Position numbers and translations under genes: made by a program
The notes under the pieces: generated by a model
Told to the model about the DNA's origin: nothing
Seen by the model: the letters and a program-made list of their open reading frames with translations, nothing else
Database searches by the model: none
In this document: positions 26,032-35,344 of the stretch, piece after piece
Numbering within the stretch: position 1 is the stretch's first letter
Layout: the number at the start of each line of letters is the position of its first letter
DNA from: DASPKT01 sp035626475
Lineage (GTDB): Bacteria > Pseudomonadota > Alphaproteobacteria > Azospirillales > Azospirillaceae
NCBI GenBank assembly: GCA_035626475.1
Contig: DASPNP010000053.1
Span: forward strand, 248,001-312,000
Reading direction: 5' to 3'
DNA: 64,000 nt

Positions 26032-27009
26032 TTACTCGGCCGCCGGGACGGCAACCCTGACCGCCTGCTTCGCCTCGCGGGCGGCGCGCAGCTTGCGGAA
26101 ATCGTCGCCGGCATGGTGCGAGCTGCGGGTCAGCGGCGAGCTGGATACCATCAGGAAGCCCTTGCCGCGGGCGACCGTGGAATAGCTGGCGAACTCGTCC
26201 GGCGTGACGAACCGGTCCACCGGCGCGTGCTTGGGCGTCGGCGCCAGGTACTGGCCGATGGTCATGAAGTCGACATCGGCGGCGCGCATGTCGTCCATGA
26301 CCTGCATGACCTCCTCCTTGGTCTCGCCCAGGCCGACCATGATCCCCGACTTGGTGAACATGGTTGGGTCCAGCTCCTTCACGCGGCTCAACAGCTGCAG
26401 CGAGGTGAAGTAGCGGGCACCGGGGCGGATTCCCGGATAGAGCCGCGGAACGGTCTCGAGATTGTGGTTGAAGACATCAGGCCGCGCCTCGACCACGATC
26501 TCGACGGCGCCCTGCTTCTTCATGAAGTCGGGCGTCAGCACCTCGATGGTCGTGTTCGGCGCCGCCTTGCGGATGGCGCGGATGGTCCGGGCGAAATGCT
26601 CGGCGCCGCCGTCCGGCAGATCGTCGCGGTCGACCGAGGTGATGACCACGTGCTCCAGGTTCAGGCTGCCCACCGCCTCCGCGACATTGTCCGGCTCGTG
26701 CGGGTCCAGCAGGTCGGGCCGGCCGGTGGCGACATTGCAGAAGGCGCAGGCGCGCGTGCAGACGGCGCCCAGGATCATGAAGGTGGCGTGCTTCTTCTTC
26801 CAGCACTCCCCGATGTTCGGGCAGGCCGCCTCCTCGCAGACCGTGTTCAGCTTCAACCCGCGCATCAGGTTGCGCGTTTCCATGTATTCCGGGCTGGTCG
26901 GCGCCTTGACCCGCAGCCAGTCCGGCTTGCGCTGGATGGGATTGTCCGGCCGGTGGGCCTTCTCGGGATGACGGACCCGGGGGGCCTTGTCGTCGGCGAA
27001 ATCGGTCAT
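26032..27009 (-). CDS. lipA: lipoyl synthase
   Basis: 325-residue radical SAM enzyme that inserts two sulfurs into octanoyl-protein, making the lipoyl cofactor of the neighbouring pyruvate dehydrogenase. The auxiliary cluster cysteines are Cys58, Cys63 and Cys69 (CEEAACPNIGEC); the radical SAM cysteines are Cys84, Cys88 and Cys91 (CTRACAFC). The C-terminal MVSSSPLTRSSHHAGDDF is characteristic. I take the ATG at 27009 (MTDFADDKAPR); the open frame extends 23 residues further without conservation. lipB is not in the window. Confidence 0.97.
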   Translation of the reverse strand: MTDFADDKAPRVRHPEKAHRPDNPIQRKPDWLRVKAPTSPEYMETRNLMRGLKLNTVCEEAACPNIGECWKKKHATFMILGAVCTRACAFCNVATGRPDLLDPHEPDNVAEAVGSLNLEHVVITSVDRDDLPDGGAEHFARTIRAIRKAAPNTTIEVLTPDFMKKQGAVEIVVEARPDVFNHNLETVPRLYPGIRPGARYFTSLQLLSRVKELDPTMFTKSGIMVGLGETKEEVMQVMDDMRAADVDFMTIGQYLAPTPKHAPVDRFVTPDEFASYSTVARGKGFLMVSSSPLTRSSHHAGDDFRKLRAAREAKQAVRVAVPAAE

Positions 27010-27148
27010 GGCGGGCAGCCCTGGAAGCGTGAAGCCGGTCGTGGGCAGGAAGATAGGGCGCGGGAGCCCGAAACCCAAGCGCGGCGGCTTGTCACCACCC
27101 CCGCGCCGGACGCCGGGCTCCCACGCTGCTGCCGTCGGTCGGCGTGTC

Positions 27149-28549
27149 TCAGTAGTGGATGGCGCGGCCGTAGGCCGCCAGCACCGCCTCGTGCATCATC
27201 TCCGATAGGGTCGGATGCGGGAAGACGGTGTGCAACAGCTCGACCTCGGTGGTCTCCATGGTCTTGGCGACCGTGTAGCCCTGGATCAACTCGGTGACCT
27301 CGGCGCCGATCATGTGGGCGCCCAGCAGCTCGCCGGTCTTGGCGTCGAACACCGTCTTGATCAACCCCTCGGGCTCGCCCAGCGCGATGGCCTTGCCGTT
27401 GCCGATGAAGGGGAAGCGGCCGACGCGGACCTCGTGGCCGGCCTCGCGGGCCTTCTTCTCGGTCAGGCCGACGCTCGCCACCTGCGGCTGGCAGTAGGTG
27501 CAGCCCGGGATGTTGCGCACATCCATCGGGTGCACGTCCGGCAGGCCAGCGATCTTCTCGACGCAGAGGATGGCCTCGTGGCTGGCCTTGTGCGCGAGCC
27601 AGGGGGCGCCGACCACGTCGCCGATGGCGTAGACGCCGGGCTCGTCGGTGCGCAGGTACTTGTCGACCACGATGTGGTGGCGCTCGACCTTCACCTTGGT
27701 GTTCTCGAGGCCGAGATTCTCGACATTGCCGATGATGCCGACGGCGGTGATCACCCGGTCGGCCGTGATGGTCTCGGTCTTGCCGCCGACCTCGATGGTG
27801 GCGGTGACGCTGTCGGTGCCGCGCTGCAGGCCCGTCACCTTGGCGTTGGTCAGGATCTTCATGCCCTGCTTCTGGAACGCCTTGGTGGCGAGCGCGGAGA
27901 TCTCCTCATCCTCCACCGGCAGGACGCGGTCCATCACCTCGACCACCGTCACCTCGGCCCCGAAGGTGCGGAAGAAGCTGGCGAACTCGATCCCGATGGC
28001 GCCCGAGCCGATGACCAGCAGCGACTTCGGCATGGTGTTGGGGACCAGCGCCTCCTTGTAGGTCCAGACCAGCTTGCCGTCCGGCTCCATGCCGGGCAGC
28101 GTGCGGGCGCGGGCGCCGGGGGCGAGGATGATGTGCTTGGCCTTGTACTCGGTCGAGCCGCCGTCCTTGGCGGTCACGCCGACCTTGCCGCCGCCCAGCA
28201 GCTTGGCGGCGCCGTCGATGATGGTGACCTTGTTCTTCTTCAGCAGGCCCTTCACGCCGGCCGAGAGCTGGCCCGCCACCTTGCGCGAGCGGTCGACGAT
28301 CTTCTTCATGTCGAAGGAGATGCCGGTGACCGACAGGCCATAGGCCTCGGCATGCTGCATGTAGCCGTAGATCTCCGACGAGCGCAGCAGCGCCTTGGTC
28401 GGGATGCAGCCCCAGTTCAGGCAGATGCCGCCCAGGTGCTCGCGCTCGACGACGGCGGTCTTCATGCCCAGCTGGGCGGCGCGGATCGCCGCGACGTAGC
28501 CGCCGGGCCCGGCGCCGATGACGAGCAGATCGAATTCGGTGTCGGCCAT
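27149..28549 (-). CDS. lpdA: dihydrolipoyl dehydrogenase (E3)
   Basis: 466-residue FAD flavoprotein that reoxidises dihydrolipoamide in 2-oxo-acid dehydrogenase complexes. The FAD motif is VIGAGPGGYVAAIRAAQLG, the redox disulfide is Cys43/Cys48 in GICLNWGCIPTK, the NAD motif is IGSGAIGIEFASFF, and the catalytic dyad is in HTVFPHPTLSEMMHE. It is downstream of pdhABC, a membrane-protein gene and a GNAT gene on the same strand. A 139-base gap follows before lipA, so lipA may have its own promoter. Confidence 0.97.
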   Translation of the reverse strand: MADTEFDLLVIGAGPGGYVAAIRAAQLGMKTAVVEREHLGGICLNWGCIPTKALLRSSEIYGYMQHAEAYGLSVTGISFDMKKIVDRSRKVAGQLSAGVKGLLKKNKVTIIDGAAKLLGGGKVGVTAKDGGSTEYKAKHIILAPGARARTLPGMEPDGKLVWTYKEALVPNTMPKSLLVIGSGAIGIEFASFFRTFGAEVTVVEVMDRVLPVEDEEISALATKAFQKQGMKILTNAKVTGLQRGTDSVTATIEVGGKTETITADRVITAVGIIGNVENLGLENTKVKVERHHIVVDKYLRTDEPGVYAIGDVVGAPWLAHKASHEAILCVEKIAGLPDVHPMDVRNIPGCTYCQPQVASVGLTEKKAREAGHEVRVGRFPFIGNGKAIALGEPEGLIKTVFDAKTGELLGAHMIGAEVTELIQGYTVAKTMETTEVELLHTVFPHPTLSEMMHEAVLAAYGRAIHY

Positions 28550-28569
28550 CTGTCAGTTCCCCTTCGTTC

Positions 28570-29052
28570 TCATTCGCCGGCGAGGCGCGCCAGGGCGTCG
28601 CCGGTCACCCGCTGCACCGTCCACTCGTCCATCGGCACGGCGCCGATGGAGCGGTAGAAGCGGATCGCGGACTCGTTCCAGTCCAGTACCCACCATTCCA
28701 GCCGGCCGCAGCCCTCGGCGACAGCCCGGGCCGCCAGATGGCGGAAGATCATCCGGCCGATGCCGCCACCGCGGAACTCCGGCCGGACATAGACGTCCTC
28801 GACATAGATCCCCGGCCGGCCCAGGAAGGTCGAGAAATTGTAGAACCACACGGCGAAGCCGGCGGGCCGGCCGCCCTTCTCCACGATCAGCGCATGCGCT
28901 TTGGGCGCCTCGCCGAACGGCGAGCGTCGGAAATCCTCCTCGGTCGCCACCACCTCGTGCCCCAGCCGCTCGTACTCGGCCAACTCGCGCACGAAGGCGA
29001 GGACGAGGGCGAGATCGGCGGGCGTGGCGTCGCGGAAGGTGATGTCCGTCAT
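28570..29052 (-). CDS. GNAT family N-acetyltransferase (diamine acetyltransferase-like)
   Basis: 160-residue acetyl-CoA-dependent transferase. It has the beta4 strand IYVEDVYVRPEFRGGGIG with the pyrophosphate-binding RxxGxG turn, then WWVLDWNESAIRFYRSIGA, closely resembling spermidine/diamine acetyltransferases. The substrate could be a polyamine or an amino acid derivative. It starts 4 bases after the stop of the small membrane-protein gene and ends 20 bases before lpdA, so it is co-transcribed with pdh genes, as often seen in alphaproteobacteria. Confidence 0.87.
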   Translation of the reverse strand: MTDITFRDATPADLALVLAFVRELAEYERLGHEVVATEEDFRRSPFGEAPKAHALIVEKGGRPAGFAVWFYNFSTFLGRPGIYVEDVYVRPEFRGGGIGRMIFRHLAARAVAEGCGRLEWWVLDWNESAIRFYRSIGAVPMDEWTVQRVTGDALARLAGE

Positions 29053-29056
29053 ATGG

Positions 29057-29452
29057 TCATCGCCCCGGCCCGGTGGAACGGCGCCCGGCCTGGAAAGCCA
29101 GCAGATTCAGGCCGAAGGCGGCTGCGGCATAGAGTGCCGCAACGCGGGTCGGCTCCTCACCCGTGCGCAGCGCGCCTGACATCAGGAAGTAGAAGCCGGT
29201 CAGCGCCAGCGGCACCGCCAGCATCACCAGCGCCGCCAGGTTGCCGCCGGCCCTGCTCCCGTCCCAGGCCAGGAAAAGCGCCTGCGCCAGCAGGACCGTC
29301 CCCACGGCCAGCAGCGCCCCCCGCAGCATCTCCTCCGCCTGGGCCGCCGGCACATGGCCGCCGGTCCAGAACAGGCCGAGATACCCGGCGACCAGCGTCC
29401 CCGCCATGAGGCCGGGACGCAGGTGCCGCAGGAGGGGGCGCCAGGCCGGCAT
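29057..29452 (-). CDS. small integral membrane protein in the pdh operon
   Basis: 131 residues with about four hydrophobic segments: around 13-30 (LMAGTLVAGYLGLFW), 42-62 (MLRGALLAVGTVLLAQALFLAW), 70-92 (NLAALVMLAVPLALTGFYFLM) and 104-121 (VAALYAAAAFGLNLLAF). I recognise no family. It lies 4 bases after the pdhC stop and 4 bases before the GNAT start, so it is almost certainly co-transcribed with pyruvate dehydrogenase. The function is unknown. Confidence 0.65.
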   Translation of the reverse strand: MPAWRPLLRHLRPGLMAGTLVAGYLGLFWTGGHVPAAQAEEMLRGALLAVGTVLLAQALFLAWDGSRAGGNLAALVMLAVPLALTGFYFLMSGALRTGEEPTRVAALYAAAAFGLNLLAFQAGRRSTGPGR

Positions 29453-29456
29453 GGCC

Positions 29457-30836
29457 TTACAGCATCATGCTGATCGGGTCCTCGATGAGGCCCTTCAGCG
29501 CCTGCAGGTACTGGGCGCCGACCGAGCCGTCGACCGAGCGGTGGTCGACCGTAAGGGTGATGGTCATGACCGTTGCCACGGCCAGCGCGTCGCCCTTCAC
29601 GACGGGCCGCTTCTCGCCGGCGCCGACCGACAGGATGCAGCTCTGCGGCGGGTTGATGATCGAGGTGAAGCCCTTGATCCCGAACATGCCCAGGTTCGAC
29701 ACGGAGATGGTGCCGCCCTGGAACTCCTCGGGCTTCAGCTTGCCTTCCTTGGCCTTGGCGGCGAGCGCCTTTACCTCGGCGGAAATGGTGGCGAGGCCCT
29801 TCTGGTCGGCGTTCTTGACGATCGGCGTGATCAGCCCGCCGTCGGTCGCCACCGCCACGGAGACGTCCACCTGCTCGTACTGCAGGATGCCGTCCTCGTG
29901 CCAGGAGACGTTGGCCGCCGGCACCTTGCGCAGGGCCAGGGCGACCGCCTTCACCACGAAGTCGTTGACCGACAGCTTCTCGCCGCCGCGGCTGTTCAGC
30001 TCGGCGCGCAGCTTCATCAGCGCGTCGATCTCGCAATCCACGGTCAGGCCGAAATGCGGGATGGTCTGCCAGGCCTCGGTCAGGCGCTTGGCGATGGTGC
30101 GACGCATGCCGCTGTTGGGCAGGACCTTGTACTTCATGCCCAGCTTGTCGGCGAGGTCCTTGGCATCCACGCCGCGCGGCATCGCACCGCCGGTCGCGGC
30201 GGCCGGCGCCGGGGCGGCGGCGGGAGCGGACGTCGGCGTGGCGGCCTTCGGCGCCTGAGCGGCGGCGCCGCCCTTGCCAATGGCGGCCTCGATGTCGGCC
30301 TTCACCACCCGGCCGTTCGGGCCGGTGCCCTGGACGCGGCCGAGGTCGAGGCCGGCCTGGGCGGCCATGCGGCGGGCCAGCGGGCTGGCGAAGACGCGGT
30401 CGCCGCCATTGGCGGCCCCGTTGGTGGCCGGCGCGGCGGCCTGGGCCTGCGCCGGGGCGTTGCTGGCCGGCTTGGCCGACGGCGTGATCGCCGGGTCCTT
30501 CGGGTCCTGCGGCGTCGCCTTTACGGTCTCCACCGGCGTCTGGGCGGGCTCGGCCTTCTTCGGCGCGGCGGAGACGGCGCCGGCGTCCTCGCCCTCTTCC
30601 AGCAGCACGGCGATGGGCTTGTTCACCGCCACGCCCTCGGTGCCCTCGGGCACCAGGATCTTGGCGATGGTGCCCTCGTCGACGGCCTCGACCTCCATGG
30701 TCGCCTTGTCGGTCTCGATCTCGGCGATGACGTCGCCCGACTTGACGGCGTCACCCTCCTTCTTCAGCCACTTGGCCAGCTTGCCCTCGGTCATGGTGGG
30801 CGACAGGGCCGGCATCAGGATCTCGATCGGCATCAC
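29457..30836 (-). CDS. pdhC: dihydrolipoamide acetyltransferase, pyruvate dehydrogenase E2
   Basis: 459 residues. The N-terminal lipoyl domain has its lipoylated lysine in EIETDKATMEVEA (Lys44). An Ala/Pro/Thr-rich linker leads to the peripheral subunit-binding domain (ASPLARRMAAQAGLDLGRVQGTG), a second linker, then the catalytic domain with DHRSVDG near the C terminus. One lipoyl domain is present. The core transfers acetyl groups to CoA. Either of the first two ATGs may be the start. pdhB ends 46 bases upstream. Confidence 0.97.
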   Translation of the reverse strand: MMPIEILMPALSPTMTEGKLAKWLKKEGDAVKSGDVIAEIETDKATMEVEAVDEGTIAKILVPEGTEGVAVNKPIAVLLEEGEDAGAVSAAPKKAEPAQTPVETVKATPQDPKDPAITPSAKPASNAPAQAQAAAPATNGAANGGDRVFASPLARRMAAQAGLDLGRVQGTGPNGRVVKADIEAAIGKGGAAAQAPKAATPTSAPAAAPAPAAATGGAMPRGVDAKDLADKLGMKYKVLPNSGMRRTIAKRLTEAWQTIPHFGLTVDCEIDALMKLRAELNSRGGEKLSVNDFVVKAVALALRKVPAANVSWHEDGILQYEQVDVSVAVATDGGLITPIVKNADQKGLATISAEVKALAAKAKEGKLKPEEFQGGTISVSNLGMFGIKGFTSIINPPQSCILSVGAGEKRPVVKGDALAVATVMTITLTVDHRSVDGSVGAQYLQALKGLIEDPISMML

Positions 30837-30882
30837 TCTTCTCCCCGGGGCGTCTCGTGCGCCCCTCTCCCGGTTGGAGGGC

Positions 30883-32277
30883 TCAGCCCCGGTAGGTCAC
30901 GGACTTGACGGCCTGCACGATGTCCTCGACCTGCGGAAGCGCCAGCTTCTCCAGGTTCGCGGCGTAGGGCAGCGGCACGTCCTTGCCGGTGACGCGCACG
31001 ACCGGCGCGTCCAGATGGTCGAAGGCGTGCTCCATCATCAGGGCCGCCATCTCGGCGCCGATGCCGGCGAAGGGCCAGCCCTCCTCGACGGAGACGAGGC
31101 GGTTGGTCTTCTTCACGCTGGCGACGATGGTCTCGACGTCAAGCGGACGGATGGTCCGCAGGTTGATGACCTCGCAGCTGATGCCCTGCTCGGCCAGCTG
31201 GGCGGCGGCGGCGAGCGCCATGCCGACCTGCAGCGAGAAGGCGGTGATGGTCACGTCGGTGCCGGCCCGCTCCACCTTGGCGCGGCCGATCGGGATGATG
31301 AAGTCCGGATCGGTCGGGACCTCGAAGCTCTGGCCGTAGAGGATTTCGTTCTCCAGTACCACGACCGGGTTCGGGTCGCGGATGGCCGCCTTGATCAGAC
31401 CCTTGAAGTCGGCCGCCGAGTAGGGCGAGACGACCTTCAGGCCCGGGACGTGGGCGTACCAGCTGGAATATTCCTGGCTGTGCTGCGCGCCGACGCGGGC
31501 GGCGGCGCCGTTCGGGCCGCGGAACACGATGGGGCAGCCCATCTGGCCGCCGGACATGTACAGCGTCTTGGCGGCGGAATTGATGATGTGGTCGATGGCC
31601 TGCATGGCGAAGTTCATGGTCATGAACTCCACGATCGGGCGCAGGCCGCCGAAGGCGGCACCCACGCCCAGGCCGGCGAAGCCGTGCTCGGTGATCGGCG
31701 TGTCGATGACGCGGCCCGAGCCGAACTCCTGCAGCAGACCCTGGGTCACCTTGTAGGCGCCCTGGTACTCCGCGACCTCCTCGCCCATCACGAAGACGGT
31801 CGGGTCGCGGCGCATCTCCTCGGCCATGCCGTCGCGCAGCGCCTCGCGGACGGTCTGCGTTTGCGTGTTCTTGTAGAAGCGGTCCTCGTCGGAGGCCGGC
31901 GGCGCCGCCGGCGACTTCGGGCCGGGCGCGATCGGCATGCTGGCCGGCAGCGTGTCGCCGCCCTTGACGGAGGCGAGCGCGGCCGACTTGGGCGTGCTCT
32001 CCTCGACCATCTGCAGGGACTCGGTCGAGGATTCGTCCTCGCCCGTCAGGATGGCGATGGGGCGGTTCACGGCCACGGCCTCGGTGCCCTCGGGCACCAG
32101 GATCTTCGCCAGCGTGCCCTCGTCGACGGCCTCGACCTCCATGGTCGCCTTGTCGGTCTCGATCTCGGCCAGCACGTCGCCGGACTTGACCTGGTCGCCT
32201 TCCTTCTTGAGCCACTTGGCCAGCTTGCCCTCCGTCATGGTGGGCGACAGGGCGGGCATCAGAACTTCGATCGGCAT
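30883..32277 (-). CDS. pdhB: pyruvate dehydrogenase E1 beta with N-terminal lipoyl domain
   Basis: 464 residues, longer than the roughly 330 of plain E1-beta. Residues 1-80 are a lipoyl domain nearly identical to that of PdhC (MPIEVLMPALSPTMTEGKLA, ETDKATMEVEAVDE), followed by a linker. The transketolase-type E1-beta body starts near residue 140 (REALRDGMAEEMRRDPTVFVMGEEVAEYQGAYK). This architecture is a known alphaproteobacterial feature. It pairs with PdhA to decarboxylate pyruvate using thiamine diphosphate. Confidence 0.97.
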   Translation of the reverse strand: MPIEVLMPALSPTMTEGKLAKWLKKEGDQVKSGDVLAEIETDKATMEVEAVDEGTLAKILVPEGTEAVAVNRPIAILTGEDESSTESLQMVEESTPKSAALASVKGGDTLPASMPIAPGPKSPAAPPASDEDRFYKNTQTQTVREALRDGMAEEMRRDPTVFVMGEEVAEYQGAYKVTQGLLQEFGSGRVIDTPITEHGFAGLGVGAAFGGLRPIVEFMTMNFAMQAIDHIINSAAKTLYMSGGQMGCPIVFRGPNGAAARVGAQHSQEYSSWYAHVPGLKVVSPYSAADFKGLIKAAIRDPNPVVVLENEILYGQSFEVPTDPDFIIPIGRAKVERAGTDVTITAFSLQVGMALAAAAQLAEQGISCEVINLRTIRPLDVETIVASVKKTNRLVSVEEGWPFAGIGAEMAALMMEHAFDHLDAPVVRVTGKDVPLPYAANLEKLALPQVEDIVQAVKSVTYRG

Positions 32278-32298
32278 TTTATCTTCCCCCCTGCCCGC

Positions 32299-33309
32299 TC
32301 AGCCTTCGACCAGAATGTCTGTCCACAGCTCCGACGGATCGGGCTCCGGGCTCTGGGTGGCGAACTCGGCGGATTCGGTGACGATGGCCTTCACGTCGCG
32401 GTCGATGACCTTCAGCGACTCCTCGTCGGCGATGCCGCGGTCGAACAGCATCTTCTTGAGGTTGTCGATGGGATCGCTCTCCGACCGCATCTTGTTGACC
32501 TCCTCCTTGGTCCGGTACTTCGCCGGGTCCGACATGGAGTGGCCGCGGTAGCGGTAGGTCTTCATCTCAAGGATGATCGGGCCGTTGCCGGCGCGGACAT
32601 AGGCCGTGGCCTCGTCGGCCGCCGCCTTCACGTCCAGCACGTCCATGCCGTTCACCTGGCGGCCCGGGATGCCGTAGGCGCTGCCGCGCATGTACAGCTC
32701 GCCGGCCGAGGCGCGGTTCTGCGCCGTGCCCATGGCGTACTTGTTGTTCTCGATGACGTAGATGACCGGCAGCTTCCACAGCGCGGCCATGTTGAAGCTC
32801 TCGTAGACCTGGCCCTGGTTGATGGCGCCGTCGCCCAGATAGCAGACGTTCAGGCAGCCATCGTTGTTGAACTTGTGGGCGAAGGCCAGGCCGGTGCCGA
32901 TCGGCACCTGCGCCGCGACGATGCCGTGGCCGCCGTAGAAGCGCTTTTCGCGGCTGAACATGTGCATCGAGCCGCCCTTGCCCTTGGAGTAGCCGCCGCG
33001 GCGCCCCGTGAGCTCGGCCATCACGCCCTTGGCTTCCATGCCGCAGGCCAGCATGTGGCCGTGGTCGCGGTAGCTGGTGATGACGCTGTCGCCCTCGATC
33101 TGGGCGGCCTGCATGCCCACCACCACGGCCTCCTGGCCGATATAGAGGTGGCAGAAGCCGCCGATCAGGCCCATGCCGTACATCTGGCCCGCCTTCTCCT
33201 CGAAGCGGCGGATCAGCAGCATCTCCCGGTAATAGTGCAGCAGCTCCTGCGGGCTCGCCTCTTTGACCGCCGACTCGGCGGGCTTGGCGCGGCGCTTGGA
33301 AACGGCCAC
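32299..33309 (-). CDS. pdhA: pyruvate dehydrogenase E1 alpha
   Basis: 336 residues carrying the thiamine-diphosphate motif GDGAINQGQVYESFN with the downstream NNKYAMGT, and the RYRGHSMSDPAKYRTKEEV loop of E1-alpha. The start is GTG at 33309, with GGAGG 5 bases upstream; the open frame continues to 33411 but the extra residues do not resemble E1-alpha. First gene of pdhA-pdhB-pdhC-(membrane protein)-GNAT-lpdA. Confidence 0.96.
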   Translation of the reverse strand: MAVSKRRAKPAESAVKEASPQELLHYYREMLLIRRFEEKAGQMYGMGLIGGFCHLYIGQEAVVVGMQAAQIEGDSVITSYRDHGHMLACGMEAKGVMAELTGRRGGYSKGKGGSMHMFSREKRFYGGHGIVAAQVPIGTGLAFAHKFNNDGCLNVCYLGDGAINQGQVYESFNMAALWKLPVIYVIENNKYAMGTAQNRASAGELYMRGSAYGIPGRQVNGMDVLDVKAAADEATAYVRAGNGPIILEMKTYRYRGHSMSDPAKYRTKEEVNKMRSESDPIDNLKKMLFDRGIADEESLKVIDRDVKAIVTESAEFATQSPEPDPSELWTDILVEG

Positions 33310-33509
33310 TGGCTCCTCCCTTCTCGGTTTACCCCTTATGGGGTGTATGGACCCTCGGTGACGCTTACCGCGCCCTCGGAGCCCTAGAGTCGGGGGTACT
33401 GCTACAGCCACTCCGCCCGCGATGCAAGGCGTGTGCGCTGCAATATATTGGATTCACATAGGAATTTACGATTAACATGGATCGGGTTAACCGCTGCGTT
33501 TTCAGCAGC
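33310..33509 (-). promoter_or_regulatory. AT-rich upstream region of the pdh operon
   Basis: A 200-base gap before pdhA. Positions about 33435-33480 are strikingly AT-rich for this genome (AATATATTGGATTCACATAG and neighbouring bases), the likely promoter, though I cannot fix -35/-10 boxes. A small ACCCC/GGGGT hairpin near 33331-33345 lies in the predicted leader. Confidence 0.35.
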
Positions 33510-33881
33510 TTACGGGGCGCGCGGCGCCGTGCCCCCCTCAACTTGCGGGGCAGGCTTGCCCGGCAGGAGGATCACCTGATCCTGGGGATGCGCATGGTTC
33601 AGGAGCTGGCGCGCACGCTCCTCCAGCATGTCCAGGTCGAGGTTGTCGGGGCGCAGCAGTTTGGCCCGCAGTTCCATCCCCTCGCGCTCGGACCGGACCT
33701 GAGCCAGAACGGCCTCGGCCTCGGCGACCTCGCCCTGTAGGCGGGTCAGCTGCCCCAGTCCCCGCTCGCCCTGCACCGTGTGGTAGGCGAAGTAGGCGAC
33801 GACGGACGCGCCCAGCACCGGCCCGATGATCTGCCGGAGGGTGCGGTTGGCGATGTGCCCGATGGAACGAGTTGCAGTCAT
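33510..33881 (-). CDS. ftsB: septum formation initiator FtsB/DivIC family protein
   Basis: 123-residue bitopic membrane protein of the divisome. A short cytoplasmic start (MTATRSIGHIANRTLRQ) precedes one transmembrane segment about residues 18-34. A coiled coil follows, about 40-75 (LTRLQGEVAEAEAVLAQVRSE), then LLRPDNLDLDMLEERARQLL, typical of FtsB. A Pro-rich tail ends it. The position between eno and pdhA is conserved in alphaproteobacteria and mirrors the eno-ftsB link of other proteobacteria. Confidence 0.88.
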   Translation of the reverse strand: MTATRSIGHIANRTLRQIIGPVLGASVVAYFAYHTVQGERGLGQLTRLQGEVAEAEAVLAQVRSEREGMELRAKLLRPDNLDLDMLEERARQLLNHAHPQDQVILLPGKPAPQVEGGTAPRAP

Positions 33882-33991
33882 GCCAGCATGGAATCACGGG
33901 GCCCGCCGGCCGTCAAAAGAAAAAAGCCGTGCCGCATCAAAGGTTTCAGATGGCGGAACCGGCCTCGTTCCGCAACCGGAACGCCACACAA

Positions 33992-34026
33992 GATAAAGGG
34001 GCGGCGGCCCGTCCGGCCACCACCCC
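33992..34026 (-). terminator. Rho-independent terminator of eno
   Basis: On the minus strand GGGGTGGTGGCC pairs with GGCCGCCGCCCC (two G-U pairs), with a short loop, followed by TTTATCTT. It lies about 38 bases past the eno stop. Confidence 0.6.
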
Positions 34027-34063
34027 TTGTATCTGATCCAACGAGCCGTCAGGCGCGGGAGGC

Positions 34064-35344
34064 TCAGCCCCGGCGCAGCGCCCGGCGGCCCGGGTACACC
34101 GCCGCCCGGCCCAGCTGCTCCTCGATGCGAATCAGCTGGTTGTACTTGGCGATCCGGTCGGAGCGCGACAGCGAGCCGGTCTTGATCTGGCCGCAGTTGG
34201 TGGCGACCGCCAGGTCGGCGATGGTCGCATCCTCGGTCTCGCCCGAGCGGTGCGACATGACGGCGGTGTAGCCGTTGGTCTGGGCGATGCGCACCGCCTC
34301 CAGCGTCTCGGTCAGGGTGCCGATCTGGTTGACCTTCACCAGGATGGAGTTGGCGAGGCCGCGGCCGATACCGTCGGAAAGGCGCGCCGGGTTGGTGACG
34401 AACAGATCGTCGCCGACCAGCTGGCAGCGGTTGCCGACGGCGTCGGTCAGGGCCTTCCAGCCCTCCCAATCGTCCTCCGCCATGCCGTCCTCGATCGAGA
34501 CGATCGGGTAGCGGCCGATCAGATCCTCCCAGTAGCGCGCCATCTCCTGCGCGCCCAGCGTCTTGCCCTCGCCCTCGAGGTGGTACTTGCCGTCCTTGAA
34601 GAACTCGGTCGAGGCGGCGTCCAGCGCCAGCAGCACGTCCTGGCCGGGCTTGTAGCCGGCGGCCTCGACCGCGCGCATGATGAAGTCCAGCGCCTCGTCG
34701 GTGGACTGCAGGTTCGGGGCGAAGCCGCCCTCGTCGCCGACGGCCGTGTTGTGGCCGGCGTCCTTCAGCTTCTTCTTCAGCGCGTGGAAGATCTCGGCGC
34801 CGATGCGGATGCTGTCGGCGCAGCTCTCGGCGCCGACCGGCATCACCATGAACTCCTGGATGTCGATCGGATTGTCGGCATGGGCGCCGCCATTGATGAT
34901 GTTCATCATCGGCACCGGCAGGGTGCGGGCCGAGGCGCCGCCGACATAGCGGTAGAGCGGCAGCTCCAGCTCCGCCGCGGCGGCCTTCGCCACCGCCATG
35001 GACACGCCCAGGATGGCGTTGGCGCCCAGGCGCGACTTGTTGGCGGTGCCGTCCAGCTCGATCATCATCTGGTCGATGGCGACCTGCTCCGTGGCCTCGA
35101 GGCCCGACAGGGTCTCGTACAGCTCGGTGTTGACGGCGTCGACCGCCTTCAGCACGCCCTTGCCCAGGTACTTCGCCTTGTCGCCGTCGCGCAGCTCGAC
35201 CGCCTCATGGGCGCCGGTGGAGGCACCGGAGGGCACGGCGGCGCGGCCCAGCGCGCCGCTCTCGAGCCGGACGTCGACCTCGACCGTGGGATTGCCGCGG
35301 CTGTCGAGGATCTGGCGGGCCTGGATGTCGATGATGGCGGACAT
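34064..35344 (-). CDS. eno: enolase
   Basis: 426-residue glycolytic enzyme interconverting 2-phosphoglycerate and phosphoenolpyruvate; also a degradosome component in many bacteria. It has SGASTGAHEAVELRDGD near residue 40, DEGGFAPNL, SIEDGMAEDD, QLVGDDLFVTN, LVKVNQIGTLTE and SHRSGETED with the expected catalytic Glu, Lys and metal-binding Asp residues. Length is standard. It is transcribed toward ftsB and pdhA but has its own terminator hairpin. Confidence 0.98.
   Translation of the reverse strand: MSAIIDIQARQILDSRGNPTVEVDVRLESGALGRAAVPSGASTGAHEAVELRDGDKAKYLGKGVLKAVDAVNTELYETLSGLEATEQVAIDQMMIELDGTANKSRLGANAILGVSMAVAKAAAAELELPLYRYVGGASARTLPVPMMNIINGGAHADNPIDIQEFMVMPVGAESCADSIRIGAEIFHALKKKLKDAGHNTAVGDEGGFAPNLQSTDEALDFIMRAVEAAGYKPGQDVLLALDAASTEFFKDGKYHLEGEGKTLGAQEMARYWEDLIGRYPIVSIEDGMAEDDWEGWKALTDAVGNRCQLVGDDLFVTNPARLSDGIGRGLANSILVKVNQIGTLTETLEAVRIAQTNGYTAVMSHRSGETEDATIADLAVATNCGQIKTGSLSRSDRIAKYNQLIRIEEQLGRAAVYPGRRALRRG

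Noticed and set aside
30274..33387. A 1,037-codon plus-strand open frame antisense to pdhC, pdhB and pdhA
   Set aside because: It is the mirror of highly conserved pdh genes in a GC-rich genome; low-complexity product, no start context and no domains.
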